A stretch of 64,000 bases of DNA from assembly GCF_030848945.1 (NCBI RefSeq), contig NZ_JANHAX010000008.1, forward strand, positions 62,001 through 126,000. The letters are read 5' to 3'. Numbering within the stretch: the stretch's first letter is position 1; the number at the start of each line of letters is the position of its first letter. Positions 16,830-26,183 of this stretch are shown here, piece after piece. A program made the position numbers and the translations under genes. The notes below the pieces were generated by a model, which ran no database searches, was not told where the DNA came from, and saw only the letters and a program-made list of their open reading frames with translations. Source of the stretch: Marimonas arenosa (GTDB lineage: Bacteria > Pseudomonadota > Alphaproteobacteria > Rhodobacterales > Rhodobacteraceae).

Positions 16830-17858
16830 TCAGTTGTTCAGCTTCCCGATCCGCCGGCGAAGTCTTTCTAGGCGCTGGTGCATCTGCATCAGCATATAGA
16901 GCTGCACCTGGTCGGTCGAGACTGGCGCCTGCGAAGCCGCAGACCCCGAGAGCGCTTTCGGTAACGGGTCGCGGAACAGCACGCCATCGACGCGGCCGAG
17001 TAAGTCGCGGGCGATGCGGGCGTATTTCGGTGCGTTCTCGGTCTCGATACGCTGTGCTTCGGCAGGATCGAGCATCGCGTGCGCAACGAAGGTGCTGCGG
17101 CTGTCCTGATTGACGTGGTCGGAATAGGCCTGCAGGTCGCGCTGGATGGCACGCAACTCGTCAGGACTTTCAGCCAGGCTGTTCATCTGCCGTTTGAGTT
17201 CGAGCGCGTCGCCAGTGAGCCGTGGGTTAGGGTTGCCCTCGGGCAGGACGAAGGCGTCGTCCCAGTCGATCCCGATGGCGGCGCAGAAATCGCGCTGGAT
17301 ATTGCCGCCGTCGAACTGGCCGCGCTCGTAGGGCCGAACGATCATGTTTTCAGCCCCGAAGATACCGGCGAACAGGAAGACCTGATCGACCGGGTTCTTG
17401 TTGAAATCACGCACGAAGTCCGGGAACGGTTTGCTCAGCAGGTTGACCTTGACCCATTGCGCATAGGCGCTTTGCAGCCATTGGCTCTGTCGGCGCAGAT
17501 AGAATACGATGCGGACATCGTGCGGCGCGAGAATGCGCGCGATTTCCTTGAAGAAGGCCGGACCGTTGGACGCCGCGATGCTGCTGTGCAGGTATTCCGA
17601 GGTGATGACGATCCTAGGACTGTCCGTGGCCGCGATATCGCGCCACATCGCGTGGGTGTCGGCGGGCGTCTCGGTTCGGTGCACGCCGTGCCAGGAGAGC
17701 CCATGGTGGGTGAGTTGCGCGTTTGAGACCACCCGCCCGATCTGGGGGAAGTGCACCCCCTTTTGCGTGAACCTGCTTTCGTTCGCGAAGAAGAACGCCT
17801 GGAGGGCAGTGGTGCCGGTCTTGCCGGCGCCGACATGGATGAAAATTTCCTTCCGCAC
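16830..17858 (-). CDS. Sulfotransferase-like protein, tandem paralogue 3
   Basis: First-transcribed of the three tandem paralogues; 342 residues. It has the PAPS-type loop IFIHVGAGKTGTTALQAFFF and the shared LRRQSQWLQSAYAQWVKV segment, and ends LERLRRRIGKLNN. It initiates at GTG behind GGAGGA. The distance to copy 2 is 81 bp. The three genes probably derive from two unequal tandem duplications and are likely expressed from a promoter in the region upstream of 17858. Confidence 0.75.
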   Translation of the reverse strand: MRKEIFIHVGAGKTGTTALQAFFFANESRFTQKGVHFPQIGRVVSNAQLTHHGLSWHGVHRTETPADTHAMWRDIAATDSPRIVITSEYLHSSIAASNGPAFFKEIARILAPHDVRIVFYLRRQSQWLQSAYAQWVKVNLLSKPFPDFVRDFNKNPVDQVFLFAGIFGAENMIVRPYERGQFDGGNIQRDFCAAIGIDWDDAFVLPEGNPNPRLTGDALELKRQMNSLAESPDELRAIQRDLQAYSDHVNQDSRSTFVAHAMLDPAEAQRIETENAPKYARIARDLLGRVDGVLFRDPLPKALSGSAASQAPVSTDQVQLYMLMQMHQRLERLRRRIGKLNN

Positions 17859-18232
17859 GCATTCCTCCGGGGTTTCGCGCCTTCGTGCGACCGGACTGCC
17901 TCATCCGCGGTCCCGTTTTTGCGCCGGTCGCGGCACGGCGTGAAGTCTTGTCGCGCCGTGGCCGGACACCGGGCGCAAACCGGCGCATCTCTAGCCGGTT
18001 CTCCGTTGAAGGTAAAGGCACAGTTGCCGGCTTGGGCCGAATGGTGCCGCGCAGAGGTCGGACGGACGGGTGTGCGGTTGATGTCCGGCAGCACAGGCGG
18101 CGAGCAAGCGGGTTAAACCGGAACGACAGCAGCAATTTTGCCGGCGGTTCTCGCGCTCAAGGCGGGTTCGGGCTGGCCTAACATCCGCCGCCATGCTCAA
18201 ATCCTCTCCGATGTTGCACGGAGGAGCGCGCC
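17859..18232. other. Divergent intergenic region (374 bp)
   Basis: No gene could be supported here. It must hold the leftward promoter for the sulfotransferase triplet and the rightward promoter for the dehydratase gene. A GGAGGAG ribosome site ends at about 18224. No convincing operator or terminator was seen. Confidence 0.5.
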
Positions 18233-19966
18233 ATGACCAGAAAGAAGCCCGCAGACCTGCGCTCGGCGCGATGGTTCGCCCCTGACGACCTGCGTTCAAT
18301 GGGCCACCGCTCGCGCGCCATGCAGATGGGGCTCGATAGGGCGGACTGGGACGGCAAGCCGGTGATCGCCGTGATCAACACCTGGTCCGATTTGTCGCCC
18401 TGTCACCATCACCTGCGCGACCGGGCCGAGCAAGTGAAGCGCGGCGTCTGGCAGGCTGGTGGGATGCCGGTCGAAATGCCGGTGCATTCCTTCTCGGAAC
18501 AGTTCCTCAAACCCACCTCAATGCTTTATCGCAACATGGGCGCGCTCGAGGCCGAGGAGACGCTGCGCGCCCACCCGATTGACGGCGCGGTGCTGTTAGG
18601 CGGCTGCGACAAGTCCACGCCCGCGCTGGTGATGGGGGCGGTGAGCATGGGGTTGCCGTTCATCTTCCTGCCGGCAGGCGCGATGCTGCGCGGCAATTAT
18701 GCGGGCGAAAAGCTGGGTTCGGGCACCGATGTCTGGAAATACTGGGATGAACGCCGCGCCGGCACCATTTCGAAGGAGCAATGGGACGGCGTACAGGGCG
18801 GGATCGCGCGCAGCTATGGCACCTGCATGACAATGGGCACTGCTAGTACGATGATGTCTATTGCCGAAGCTTGGGGGCTGACATTGCCCGGGGCCTCGGC
18901 GATTCCGGCTCCCGATGCCGGACACAAGCGCATGGCCGCGGCCTGCGGCCGCCGCATCGTGGAGATGGTGTGGGAAGATCTGACCCCAGGCAAAGTGATG
19001 ACACGCGCCAGCACCCGCAACGCGGTGACGGTGGCGATGGCGACGGGCTGTTCCACCAACGCCATCATCCACCTGATCGCGATGGCGCGGCGGGCGGGTA
19101 TACCGCTGACACTCGACGATCTCGACGCCATCGGCCGCACCACCCCGGTCATCGCCAATATCCGTCCGTCGGGGAAAGACTACCTGATGGAGGATTTCTT
19201 CTATGCCGGCGGGTTGCCCGCGTTGATGAAGGAGTTGAGCGACAAGCTGGACCTTGGGGTGCTGACAGTGAGCGGCCGAACCCTGGGCGAAAACATCGCG
19301 TCGGCGGTCAACTACAACCCGGACGTGATCCGGACGCTTGACAACCCGGTCTATCACGAAGGGTCGCTGGCGGTGCTGAAGGGCAACCTTGCTCCCGACG
19401 GCGCAGTGATCAAGCCCGCGGCAATGGACCCGCGATTCCAGGTCCATGCCGGCCCGGCCATCGTCGCTGACAGCTATCCCGAGTTGAAGACGATCATCAC
19501 CGACCCCGATTACCCGATGACGCCGGATCACGTTCTGATCCTGCGCAATGCCGGACCGCAGGGCGGGCCGGGGATGCCGGAGTGGGGGATGATCCCGATG
19601 CCGCAGGCGCTGCTGAACCAGGGTCATCGCGACATGGTGCGGCTGTCGGATGCGCGGATGTCGGGCACCTCCTATGGTGCCTGTGTGCTGCATGTGGCGC
19701 CCGAGGCCTTCGTCGGCGGGCCGCTGGCGCTGGTCGAGACCGGCGACATCATCGAGCTTGACGTGCCGAACCGGTCTCTGAACCTTAGGGTGCCGGAGGC
19801 CGAACTGGCACGCCGGCGGGCGGCTTGGACGCCACCGGCGCCACGCTACGCGCGCGGTTATGGCTGGATGTTTTCGCGCCATATCGAACAGGCCGACAAA
19901 GGCTGCGACTTCGATTTCCTCGGCAGCGAATTCGGCGCCCCGGTGCGGGAGCCGGACATTTTTTGA
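18233..19966 (+). CDS. IlvD/EDD-family sugar-acid dehydratase (L-arabinonate dehydratase type)
   Basis: A 577-residue dehydratase that removes water from an aldonic acid to give the 2-keto-3-deoxy acid. It needs a [2Fe-2S] cluster and Mg2+. Candidate cluster cysteines are Cys57 (SDLSPCHHH), Cys126 (LLGGCDKSTPA) and Cys199 (YGTCMTMGTAS). This spacing and the overall length fit the pentonate/L-arabinonate dehydratase branch rather than IlvD or Edd. GGAGGAG lies 7 nt upstream of the ATG. It stands alone between glycan genes, but the window also holds a sugar-acid catabolic locus (38-47 kb) that lacks a dehydratase, so it might serve that pathway. Exact substrate is not certain. Confidence 0.85.
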   Translation: MTRKKPADLRSARWFAPDDLRSMGHRSRAMQMGLDRADWDGKPVIAVINTWSDLSPCHHHLRDRAEQVKRGVWQAGGMPVEMPVHSFSEQFLKPTSMLYRNMGALEAEETLRAHPIDGAVLLGGCDKSTPALVMGAVSMGLPFIFLPAGAMLRGNYAGEKLGSGTDVWKYWDERRAGTISKEQWDGVQGGIARSYGTCMTMGTASTMMSIAEAWGLTLPGASAIPAPDAGHKRMAAACGRRIVEMVWEDLTPGKVMTRASTRNAVTVAMATGCSTNAIIHLIAMARRAGIPLTLDDLDAIGRTTPVIANIRPSGKDYLMEDFFYAGGLPALMKELSDKLDLGVLTVSGRTLGENIASAVNYNPDVIRTLDNPVYHEGSLAVLKGNLAPDGAVIKPAAMDPRFQVHAGPAIVADSYPELKTIITDPDYPMTPDHVLILRNAGPQGGPGMPEWGMIPMPQALLNQGHRDMVRLSDARMSGTSYGACVLHVAPEAFVGGPLALVETGDIIELDVPNRSLNLRVPEAELARRRAAWTPPAPRYARGYGWMFSRHIEQADKGCDFDFLGSEFGAPVREPDIF

Positions 19967-20286
19967 TGTACGATCCTGCGCCGGCCGGGTGTGCCGAGGG
20001 GCATGATCGCACCGTTGCCCGAAAAAGCGGAAGGTCGGGATCCGGACTTCATGCGCTTGAGGGACACGGTGCGTTCGGCGCAGAGCAGATCTCCGTCATC
20101 AAAATTTCGGTTACGTCTGCTGGCGCCGCGCAGGACAACGGGAATCTTATGCCGAAGGAATTCTGGGCGCCGTCGAGTTGGGATGTGTGGTTGAAGAGCT
20201 TTTCAACGGCATGATCGTTCGTCTTGCAGGCGTTTCGGTTGCTTCGGTAAACTCCAGATATCCGTGCCCAAGATGGGAGCGCATAG
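19967..20286. other. Intergenic region (320 bp)
   Basis: No supported gene; several short frames exist but none has a ribosome site and coding character. It contains the promoter region of the GtrA-like gene. Confidence 0.4.
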
Positions 20287-20736
20287 GTGAACACGTTGGC
20301 TCTGGTTTTCCTTTATGCCGCGTTTGCCATTATCGCAACGCTGGTCAATCTTGGCGCGCAACGGGTTGTTCTTGCGCTCGATAGCGATTGGTTCTTCCTT
20401 GCCATGTTGGCAGGAACCGCAGTGGGGCTTGTCACCAAATACGTGCTCGATAAACGTTGGATTTTCTCCGATGCGTTGCGCCCGGCCCGCAAAGAGGTCC
20501 GACTGTTCACCCTTTACACGATCACGGGAATCGGCACGACGCTGGTTTTCTGGGGCAGCGAAACTGCTTTCTGGCTGATCTGGCAAACCCATGAGATGCG
20601 CGAGGTCGGTGCCGTGATCGGACTGACCGTCGGTTATGTGTTGAAGTTCAATCTGGACCGCCGGTTCGTTTTCAGAAAACTGGTCGGATGCGCGCAAGCC
20701 GGGTCAGATCGCCAGCACGATCAGGGCGATGCCTGA
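20287..20736 (+). CDS. GtrA-like membrane protein
   Basis: A 149-residue integral membrane protein with four hydrophobic segments (about 2-24, 36-54, 74-96, 102-120). The family motifs VTKYVLDKRWIFSD and LKFNLDRRFVF are present: Lys-Tyr/Phe-x-x-(D/N)-(R/K)-x-(F/W)-x-F after helices 2 and 4. GtrA proteins are thought to flip polyprenyl-phosphate-linked sugars across the inner membrane. The start is GTG with GGGAG upstream. The 3' end overlaps the convergent UbiA-like gene by 33 bp. Context with the prenyltransferase and epimerase suggests a lipid-linked sugar pathway. Confidence 0.82.
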   Translation: MNTLALVFLYAAFAIIATLVNLGAQRVVLALDSDWFFLAMLAGTAVGLVTKYVLDKRWIFSDALRPARKEVRLFTLYTITGIGTTLVFWGSETAFWLIWQTHEMREVGAVIGLTVGYVLKFNLDRRFVFRKLVGCAQAGSDRQHDQGDA

Positions 20737-22149
20737 TGCTGCGATCGCCAGCCCGGTACCGTCACGCAGAACGAAACTGACCGGGTCATAGTCTTCCCGC
20801 CCCTGAATGCTGAGCTGAACGATACGATAGAGCCAGACGACCAATGGCACGACGGCAAACGAGAGAACGGCTCGTTTTTCGTATAGATCGCCGGCCTCGA
20901 ACCCGAAACTGTAGGCGATAAAAATCGCGGCGGTCACGATGATGGATACGTAGGCCGCCCATTCGAGTTTGAGAAGATCGGACGGCCGATACCCCCGTCC
21001 GGGCAAGTGGCCGTGCACCTGTAGCCGGCTTAGAGCGGTTATCCGCTTGACGCATGCCAATACGAAAAACACGGTGAATCCGAGTGCCAACAGGATCGGT
21101 GGGATTTGCACGCCTGCGGCGACGGCTCCGGCCACCACACGTAAAAGGAAAAGGCAGGCCAGCGCGACAACATCGAGCCAGCGGCGTTTCTTCAGCCACA
21201 GGGAATAGCCCAGACTGCCCAGCATGTAGATCAATGTCAGCCCCGCGACCGGCGGGCCGACCGCCAGGGCCAGTGTCAGCGCGAGCGCGGCGAGTGTTGC
21301 GCTGGCCATCACCGCCACGGGAATCGGCAACATCCCAGAGGCAATCGGACGGTGTCGTTTTTCCGGATGGTGGCGGTCTGCATCGAGATCAAAGAGATCG
21401 TTGAGGACATAGGTCGACGACGCGCCGAGGCTGAAGGCCATTACGGCCAGTAGCACTTGCAGCACGGCGGCAGGCGTGAACTGGTGCGCGGCCAGAAGCG
21501 GTACAAACAGCAGCAGGTTCTTGACCCACTGATGTGGCCGAAGTTCGCGGACCAGTGTGAGCAAATGCCATTTTTCTGATATGATTTCAGTGGGTTTTCC
21601 GAGGTTCAGCAGTTTGCCGTGTTGGCGCGCGGGGGGTGCGATCGCGATCACATTGCGCGCGTGTTCCCACGCATGGTCGTTGTTCGTGACGCGGCCCGCG
21701 TAATCGAAGCCCCCCGCTCCGAACCGCTTCACCAGGAAGGCCGCCTTGCCTGCACCGGTCAGATCTTGATCCGGGCCGGAGCCAAAATGCGGCCCTGGCA
21801 GGTCCAGTCGAAGTGCCAAGGCATCGACCGAGGCCTGGTCCAGACCGGACACGAGGTGCACAGGCCGACCCTTTGCCAGCGCGGCATGCGCAAGCGTAAG
21901 AACGCTTTCGCGCACTGGTAGACGGTCGATCGTGATCGCCGCGATCTCGGAAAGTGCGCGGGCACGCCGTGCTGGCGACTGAATATTGCCAGCGACCGCC
22001 GAAAAAGCGGCGAACGGATCGCGGCCGAATGCGGACCAGAAACGTTCATAGCGCAGGTCAGTGCGTAGCAAGGCTTTTTCCACATCCAGCACGAGCGGCC
22101 CTGTGACCGCGACTTGATCTGGCTCCTGTGAAAGCTTGTGATGCTGCAT
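20704..22149 (-). CDS. UbiA-family prenyltransferase with degenerate N-terminal HAD domain (DPPR-synthase-like)
   Basis: A 481-residue protein. Residues about 15-185 look like a HAD phosphatase domain whose nucleophile motif D-x-D-x-T is altered (VLDVEKALLRTDL, second Asp replaced by Glu and Thr absent). Residues about 195-480 are a UbiA membrane domain with about eight or nine hydrophobic segments. The Asp-rich motif NDLFDLDADRHHPEKR is the form found in decaprenyl-phosphate phosphoribosyltransferases, so the likely reaction is transfer of phosphoribose from PRPP to polyprenyl phosphate. The gene is divergent from the epimerase gene and convergent with the GtrA gene; together these could make and flip a polyprenyl-phosphate pentose. 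Confidence 0.82.
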   Translation of the reverse strand: MQHHKLSQEPDQVAVTGPLVLDVEKALLRTDLRYERFWSAFGRDPFAAFSAVAGNIQSPARRARALSEIAAITIDRLPVRESVLTLAHAALAKGRPVHLVSGLDQASVDALALRLDLPGPHFGSGPDQDLTGAGKAAFLVKRFGAGGFDYAGRVTNNDHAWEHARNVIAIAPPARQHGKLLNLGKPTEIISEKWHLLTLVRELRPHQWVKNLLLFVPLLAAHQFTPAAVLQVLLAVMAFSLGASSTYVLNDLFDLDADRHHPEKRHRPIASGMLPIPVAVMASATLAALALTLALAVGPPVAGLTLIYMLGSLGYSLWLKKRRWLDVVALACLFLLRVVAGAVAAGVQIPPILLALGFTVFFVLACVKRITALSRLQVHGHLPGRGYRPSDLLKLEWAAYVSIIVTAAIFIAYSFGFEAGDLYEKRAVLSFAVVPLVVWLYRIVQLSIQGREDYDPVSFVLRDGTGLAIAASGIALIVLAI

Positions 22150-22358
22150 AAAGTCGTGCCGTTTCTGCGGCGCAGGTTTTCCCCGGCGTTGGTATGAGCT
22201 TAGTCACTCGACGGCACTTTTCCAAGGATCGGCCCGCGGACCCTTGACCTAGATCATGTCCCGTCAACGATGTGTGTTTCATAGTTTCTGATGTTTCATC
22301 GGGTTCGTTGTCGGAGGAGTGCTGCGCGCTGCGAAAGGCGTCGCCAAAAGGGTTGGGG

Positions 22359-23402
22359 ATGACGAAAAAGCGATTTCTGGTCACCGGCGGGGCCGGGTTC
22401 ATGGGCATTAACCTGATACGTGGCCTATTGGAGCGCGGGCATGAGGTGCGGAGTATTGACACCGCGCCCTTCGCCTATCCCGAGGCAGACAGGATATCCG
22501 TAGTGCAGGGGGATATCCGAAACCGGGCCCTTTTTGATGCCGCTTTTCAGGATGTCGATATCGTGGTGCATTGCGCCGCGGCTTTGCCATTGGCTACCCC
22601 GGGTGAGATCCGTTCCACCAATGTCGAGGGAACACGGATGATGCTGGAGGCCGCGCGTGAAAGGGACATCGATCGGTTCATCCACATTTCCTCAACCGCA
22701 GTCTATGGCATTCCCGACCACCATCCGCTGGTTGAAAGCGACGGGTTGATGGGCGTTGGGGCCTATGGCGAGTCGAAGGTTCGGGCCGAGGCTGTTTGCG
22801 CCGAGTTTCGCGAAAAGGGGATGATCCTGCCGGTGTTGCGCCCAAAGAGTTTTGTTGGGCCGGAACGGTTGGGTGCCTTCGAGTTGCTTTACAGTTTTGC
22901 CGCCGAAGGGCACAATTTCCCGGTGCTGGGGTCGGGCAACAACCTCTACCAGTTACTTGATGTCGATGATCTGACCCAAGCGGTGCTGTTGTGCGCCCAT
23001 GAAGAGGCAGGTCTGGTCAACGACACGTTCAATATTGGGGCCGAGACATTCGGATCGCTGCGCCAGAGTTTTCAGGCGGTGCTGGACCGCGCTGGTTTCG
23101 GTAAGCGCATCATTAGCGTTCCGGCGGCCCCGGCCATCTGGACGCTACGGGCACTGGAGATGATGAACCTCTCACCGCTCTACAAATGGATTTACGAAAC
23201 CGCGAACAAGGACAGTTTCGTCAGTATCGAACGCGCCAGGGACCGGCTTGGGTTCAAGCCTGTCTATTCCAACGAAGCGGCGCTGATCCGAAACTACGAA
23301 TGGTATTTGCAGAACCGCAACCGCATCTCGGCGCAGCCGGGCGTGTCTCACCGCGTGCCATGGAAAAAAGGCGCGCTGACGCTGTTGCGTTGGGTAATGT
23401 GA
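22359..23402 (+). CDS. NAD-dependent epimerase/dehydratase (extended SDR)
   Basis: A 347-residue nucleotide-sugar-type extended short-chain dehydrogenase. The NAD loop TGGAGFMGINLIRG is at the N-terminus and the catalytic Y-x-x-x-K reads YGESK, preceded by the HISSTAVYG serine segment. Start at MTKKRF is chosen because the Rossmann fold begins directly after it; the frame extends 87 nt upstream without family similarity. It is divergent from the UbiA-like gene (209 bp apart) and 23 bp upstream of the secreted-protein gene. A role in making the sugar for the polyprenyl-phosphate or surface glycan is likely; the substrate cannot be read from the sequence. Confidence 0.85.
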   Translation: MTKKRFLVTGGAGFMGINLIRGLLERGHEVRSIDTAPFAYPEADRISVVQGDIRNRALFDAAFQDVDIVVHCAAALPLATPGEIRSTNVEGTRMMLEAARERDIDRFIHISSTAVYGIPDHHPLVESDGLMGVGAYGESKVRAEAVCAEFREKGMILPVLRPKSFVGPERLGAFELLYSFAAEGHNFPVLGSGNNLYQLLDVDDLTQAVLLCAHEEAGLVNDTFNIGAETFGSLRQSFQAVLDRAGFGKRIISVPAAPAIWTLRALEMMNLSPLYKWIYETANKDSFVSIERARDRLGFKPVYSNEAALIRNYEWYLQNRNRISAQPGVSHRVPWKKGALTLLRWVM

Positions 23403-23425
23403 CGGAAAAATCCGGGGAGAATGAC

Positions 23426-25177
23426 ATGGCAGTCAAAGTGAAACGCGGGATCGCCGGGCTGGCCACGGTGTTTGTCCTGCTGGCAGGTGCCACCACAGCG
23501 CAGGACGCCGAAACGCTGAAGCGGCAGCGCGCGGCCTATGAGGCCGTGCAGGCAAAGTCGGTGCTCGACCTGCAACCGTTCCGCGACACGGTGTCGGCGA
23601 CCGATGCGGTAACCGGCCTGCATGTGACGTTGGTCTCACTCAATCCTGCGACCGACGCCTGGTTTCTGCTGCAGCTTCGGGACAATGCCGAGGCCGAAGC
23701 AAGAAGCTTCCACCTGGAAAACCCGGATCCGGCCGCTCAGAACGTGGTTCTGACATCGTCCAATCCGCCGGCGCTGAGCATCACCACGGCCGCGGGCGAG
23801 ACAACCTGCACCCCCTGGGCCAACAGTGCCGAAGCGCTGAACCAGGCGCGCAAAAGCGGGTTGGCTTATGCGCCGATCTGCGACGGCAGGCTGTTTCTGC
23901 GCAACCGGGTGACCGGGGCTAAGACCAATATTGAGGCCACAACCGATTTCCTGCGCGACCATGTCTGGGGCGGCGAGTCGATCGTGCGTTTCGTCAAGAA
24001 GAACTTTTTCAAGGATTCCGAACTGGAAACCAGCGAAACGGTCGGCACCGGCGGGCAAAGCGGCGCGCAAACCGGCCCCGCGCCTATGAAGGGCCGCGTG
24101 CCGCCGCAAGAGCAGCCGGTGATCTCCACCTTGCTCGACGTCGCGCTTGAAGGCACTGACCCCACCCGCATGACCATCGGGCAATGGTACCCGGTGGCCG
24201 GTCTCGAGGGCGTCTTCGCCAGTGCGTTCCAGCCGCGGGCCATCAGCCCCGAGGTTTTCGAGATCCCCGGGGCCAACCGGCTCGACAACATCGAATCGAA
24301 CGCGACCGGCTACATGATCGCCTTCGATCTGGCACTCTACGATTTCGGTTACGCGGTCGGCACCGATCACCCCGCCCTGGGATGGTCGGGCCGCCCGCCC
24401 CGGTCGATCCGCCCGCGCGGCCTGCCCGGCCCCGACGGGATTGACACCGCCAATCCGCTGGTCACGCTGGGCATGGTCAACCCGGTGATCGCCAGCCGGG
24501 CGGTGGCGACCTTCGCCGGCGGCTTCAAGCGCCACCACGGCGCCTTCAAATTCGGCGACATGGCAACCTTCAATCTGGGTCATCACTATGGTTTCATCGA
24601 AAAGGGCGTGATCCTCAGCAAGCTGCAGCCCAGCTTGTCGACGCTCTTTGGCCTGACCGACGGCACGGTGGTGATGAAAACCTGGGAGCAAGCCGACAAC
24701 GCTCTTCTGCCGCAGATCGAATTTGCCCGTCAGAACGGCGTGCCCCTAGTCGTCACCAATCCCGAAACCGGCCAGCCCGTCCCGGGGGACCGGGTCACCC
24801 AATGGGGCGGCGGCAACTGGTCGGGGTCGGCCAAGGCGGAATTGCGCACGCTGCGTGCGGGCGCTTGCATGGCCGCGTCGGGCGATCGCAACTACCTGAT
24901 CTACGGCTATTTCTCCACCGCCACGCCGTCGGCCATGGCCCGTACCTTCCAGGCCTATGGCTGCAGCTATGCCATGCTGCTTGACATGAACGCGATCGAA
25001 CTCACCTATCTGGCGCTTTACGTGCCCCGCGGCGGGTCGATCCATGTCGCCCATATGGTACCGGGCATGGCGCTGATCGAGAAGAAGACCCGCGGCGGCA
25101 CGATCATCCCCCGGTTCATCGGCTTTGCCGATAATCGCGACCTGTTCTACGTCACCCGGAAAGGGAAAACGCCATGA
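23426..25177 (+). CDS. Secreted protein of unknown function
   Basis: 583 residues with a clear Sec signal peptide (KVKRGIAGLATVFVLLAGATTAQDA; cleavage near residue 26). The mature protein has no family I recognise with certainty. The C-terminal 120 residues (YFSTATPSAMARTFQAYGCSYAMLLDMNAIELTY) slightly recall phosphodiester glycosidase domains, where a helix precedes an LD metal or substrate pair; this is weak. A low-complexity linker rich in Gly, Pro and Gln occurs at about 200-230. Start chosen at the ATG before the signal peptide; the frame is open 240 nt further upstream inside the epimerase gene. Its last bases overlap the next gene as ATGA, so the two secreted products are coupled. Confidence 0.72.
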   Translation: MAVKVKRGIAGLATVFVLLAGATTAQDAETLKRQRAAYEAVQAKSVLDLQPFRDTVSATDAVTGLHVTLVSLNPATDAWFLLQLRDNAEAEARSFHLENPDPAAQNVVLTSSNPPALSITTAAGETTCTPWANSAEALNQARKSGLAYAPICDGRLFLRNRVTGAKTNIEATTDFLRDHVWGGESIVRFVKKNFFKDSELETSETVGTGGQSGAQTGPAPMKGRVPPQEQPVISTLLDVALEGTDPTRMTIGQWYPVAGLEGVFASAFQPRAISPEVFEIPGANRLDNIESNATGYMIAFDLALYDFGYAVGTDHPALGWSGRPPRSIRPRGLPGPDGIDTANPLVTLGMVNPVIASRAVATFAGGFKRHHGAFKFGDMATFNLGHHYGFIEKGVILSKLQPSLSTLFGLTDGTVVMKTWEQADNALLPQIEFARQNGVPLVVTNPETGQPVPGDRVTQWGGGNWSGSAKAELRTLRAGACMAASGDRNYLIYGYFSTATPSAMARTFQAYGCSYAMLLDMNAIELTYLALYVPRGGSIHVAHMVPGMALIEKKTRGGTIIPRFIGFADNRDLFYVTRKGKTP

Positions 25178-26157
25178 GCGCCCGCTTCGTCCTGGCCCTG
25201 GTCTGGGGCGCGCTGATCCTGCCCGCCACCGTTGACGCCCAGACCACGCGGCAACAGACCAACAACACGTTGTTCGAACAGCTGAAAACGGTGCACGCGT
25301 TGAGCGCTGCGCAGATGCAGCGGCTGAAAACGATCTTTGCCGGATCGTCGGTGATGGGGCAGGGCAATCCGGCGATCACCCGCCATCCGATGACCCCCGA
25401 GGAATGCAAAGCGCGGATATCGGGTGGGGTCGGCAGCTATGACAATCCGCGCAACACGCGGATCTGCGGCAACCGCTTCATGGCGCCGCTTTATGACCCG
25501 CGCTCGGAAAGCCCGGACGATGCGAAAGCCTGTATCGACATATTCGAGTTTCCCAATATTCCCTGCACCTATCCGGTGGTCTGGACCAAGGCCCGGGAGG
25601 CGGCGGAGATCTGTGCGGCGGTGGGCAAGCGGTTGTGCGACGCACATGAATGGGAGGGCGCCTGCGCCGGAGCGTTGGAGCCGCCCGACTACTTCTTCGG
25701 CTATGGATCGGTCGAAGCGATGCGCAAGGTCCACAATCGCAAATATGCCCCTACAAAGCGCTGGGCCTACGGGCCGAGTTTCCAACGCGGCGTTTGTGCG
25801 CAGAACAGCGAGAAAAGCGCAACCTGCGGCGGCGGCGGGTACCGCAGCTGCGGCTCGAACACCTATCCGACCGGGGCATTTCCGGACTGCAAAAGCGAGT
25901 TGGGCGTCTATGACCAGCACGGCAACGCGGCCGAACACATGAACCTGCCGATGACACCGGACCAGATGGCCAGTCGCGGCAGCAGAAAGCTGGGCGTGAC
26001 CGAAATGAAGGGCAGCTGGTTCATCTGGGACAAGTACCGCGCCCATCCCGACTGGTGCCGCTGGCGCGCGCCGTACTGGCACGGCTCGCGGGTGATGAGC
26101 AAGGAGAGCCACGAGAATTACCACCTCGGCTTCCGCTGCTGCAAAACGATCGACTAA
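25174..26157 (+). CDS. Secreted FGE/SUMF1-like protein
   Basis: 327 residues with a signal peptide (ARFVLALVWGALILPATVDAQ). From about residue 75 it follows the formylglycine-generating-enzyme-like fold: CIDIFEFPN, AAEICAAVGKRLCDAHEWEGAC (family GKRLPTEAEWE), YDQHGNAAEHM (family GNVWEW) and the terminal LGFRCC. It is unusually rich in cysteine, which fits disulfides in the periplasm. The catalytic Cys pair of true FGE is not clearly present, so it is more likely a binding or structural relative than a sulfatase activator. It is coupled by ATGA to the preceding secreted protein. The nearby sulfotransferases make a sulfated substrate an attractive but unproven idea. Confidence 0.7.
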   Translation: MSARFVLALVWGALILPATVDAQTTRQQTNNTLFEQLKTVHALSAAQMQRLKTIFAGSSVMGQGNPAITRHPMTPEECKARISGGVGSYDNPRNTRICGNRFMAPLYDPRSESPDDAKACIDIFEFPNIPCTYPVVWTKAREAAEICAAVGKRLCDAHEWEGACAGALEPPDYFFGYGSVEAMRKVHNRKYAPTKRWAYGPSFQRGVCAQNSEKSATCGGGGYRSCGSNTYPTGAFPDCKSELGVYDQHGNAAEHMNLPMTPDQMASRGSRKLGVTEMKGSWFIWDKYRAHPDWCRWRAPYWHGSRVMSKESHENYHLGFRCCKTID

Positions 26158-26183
26158 GACATGGGGCTGCGGCCCCTGTCATA

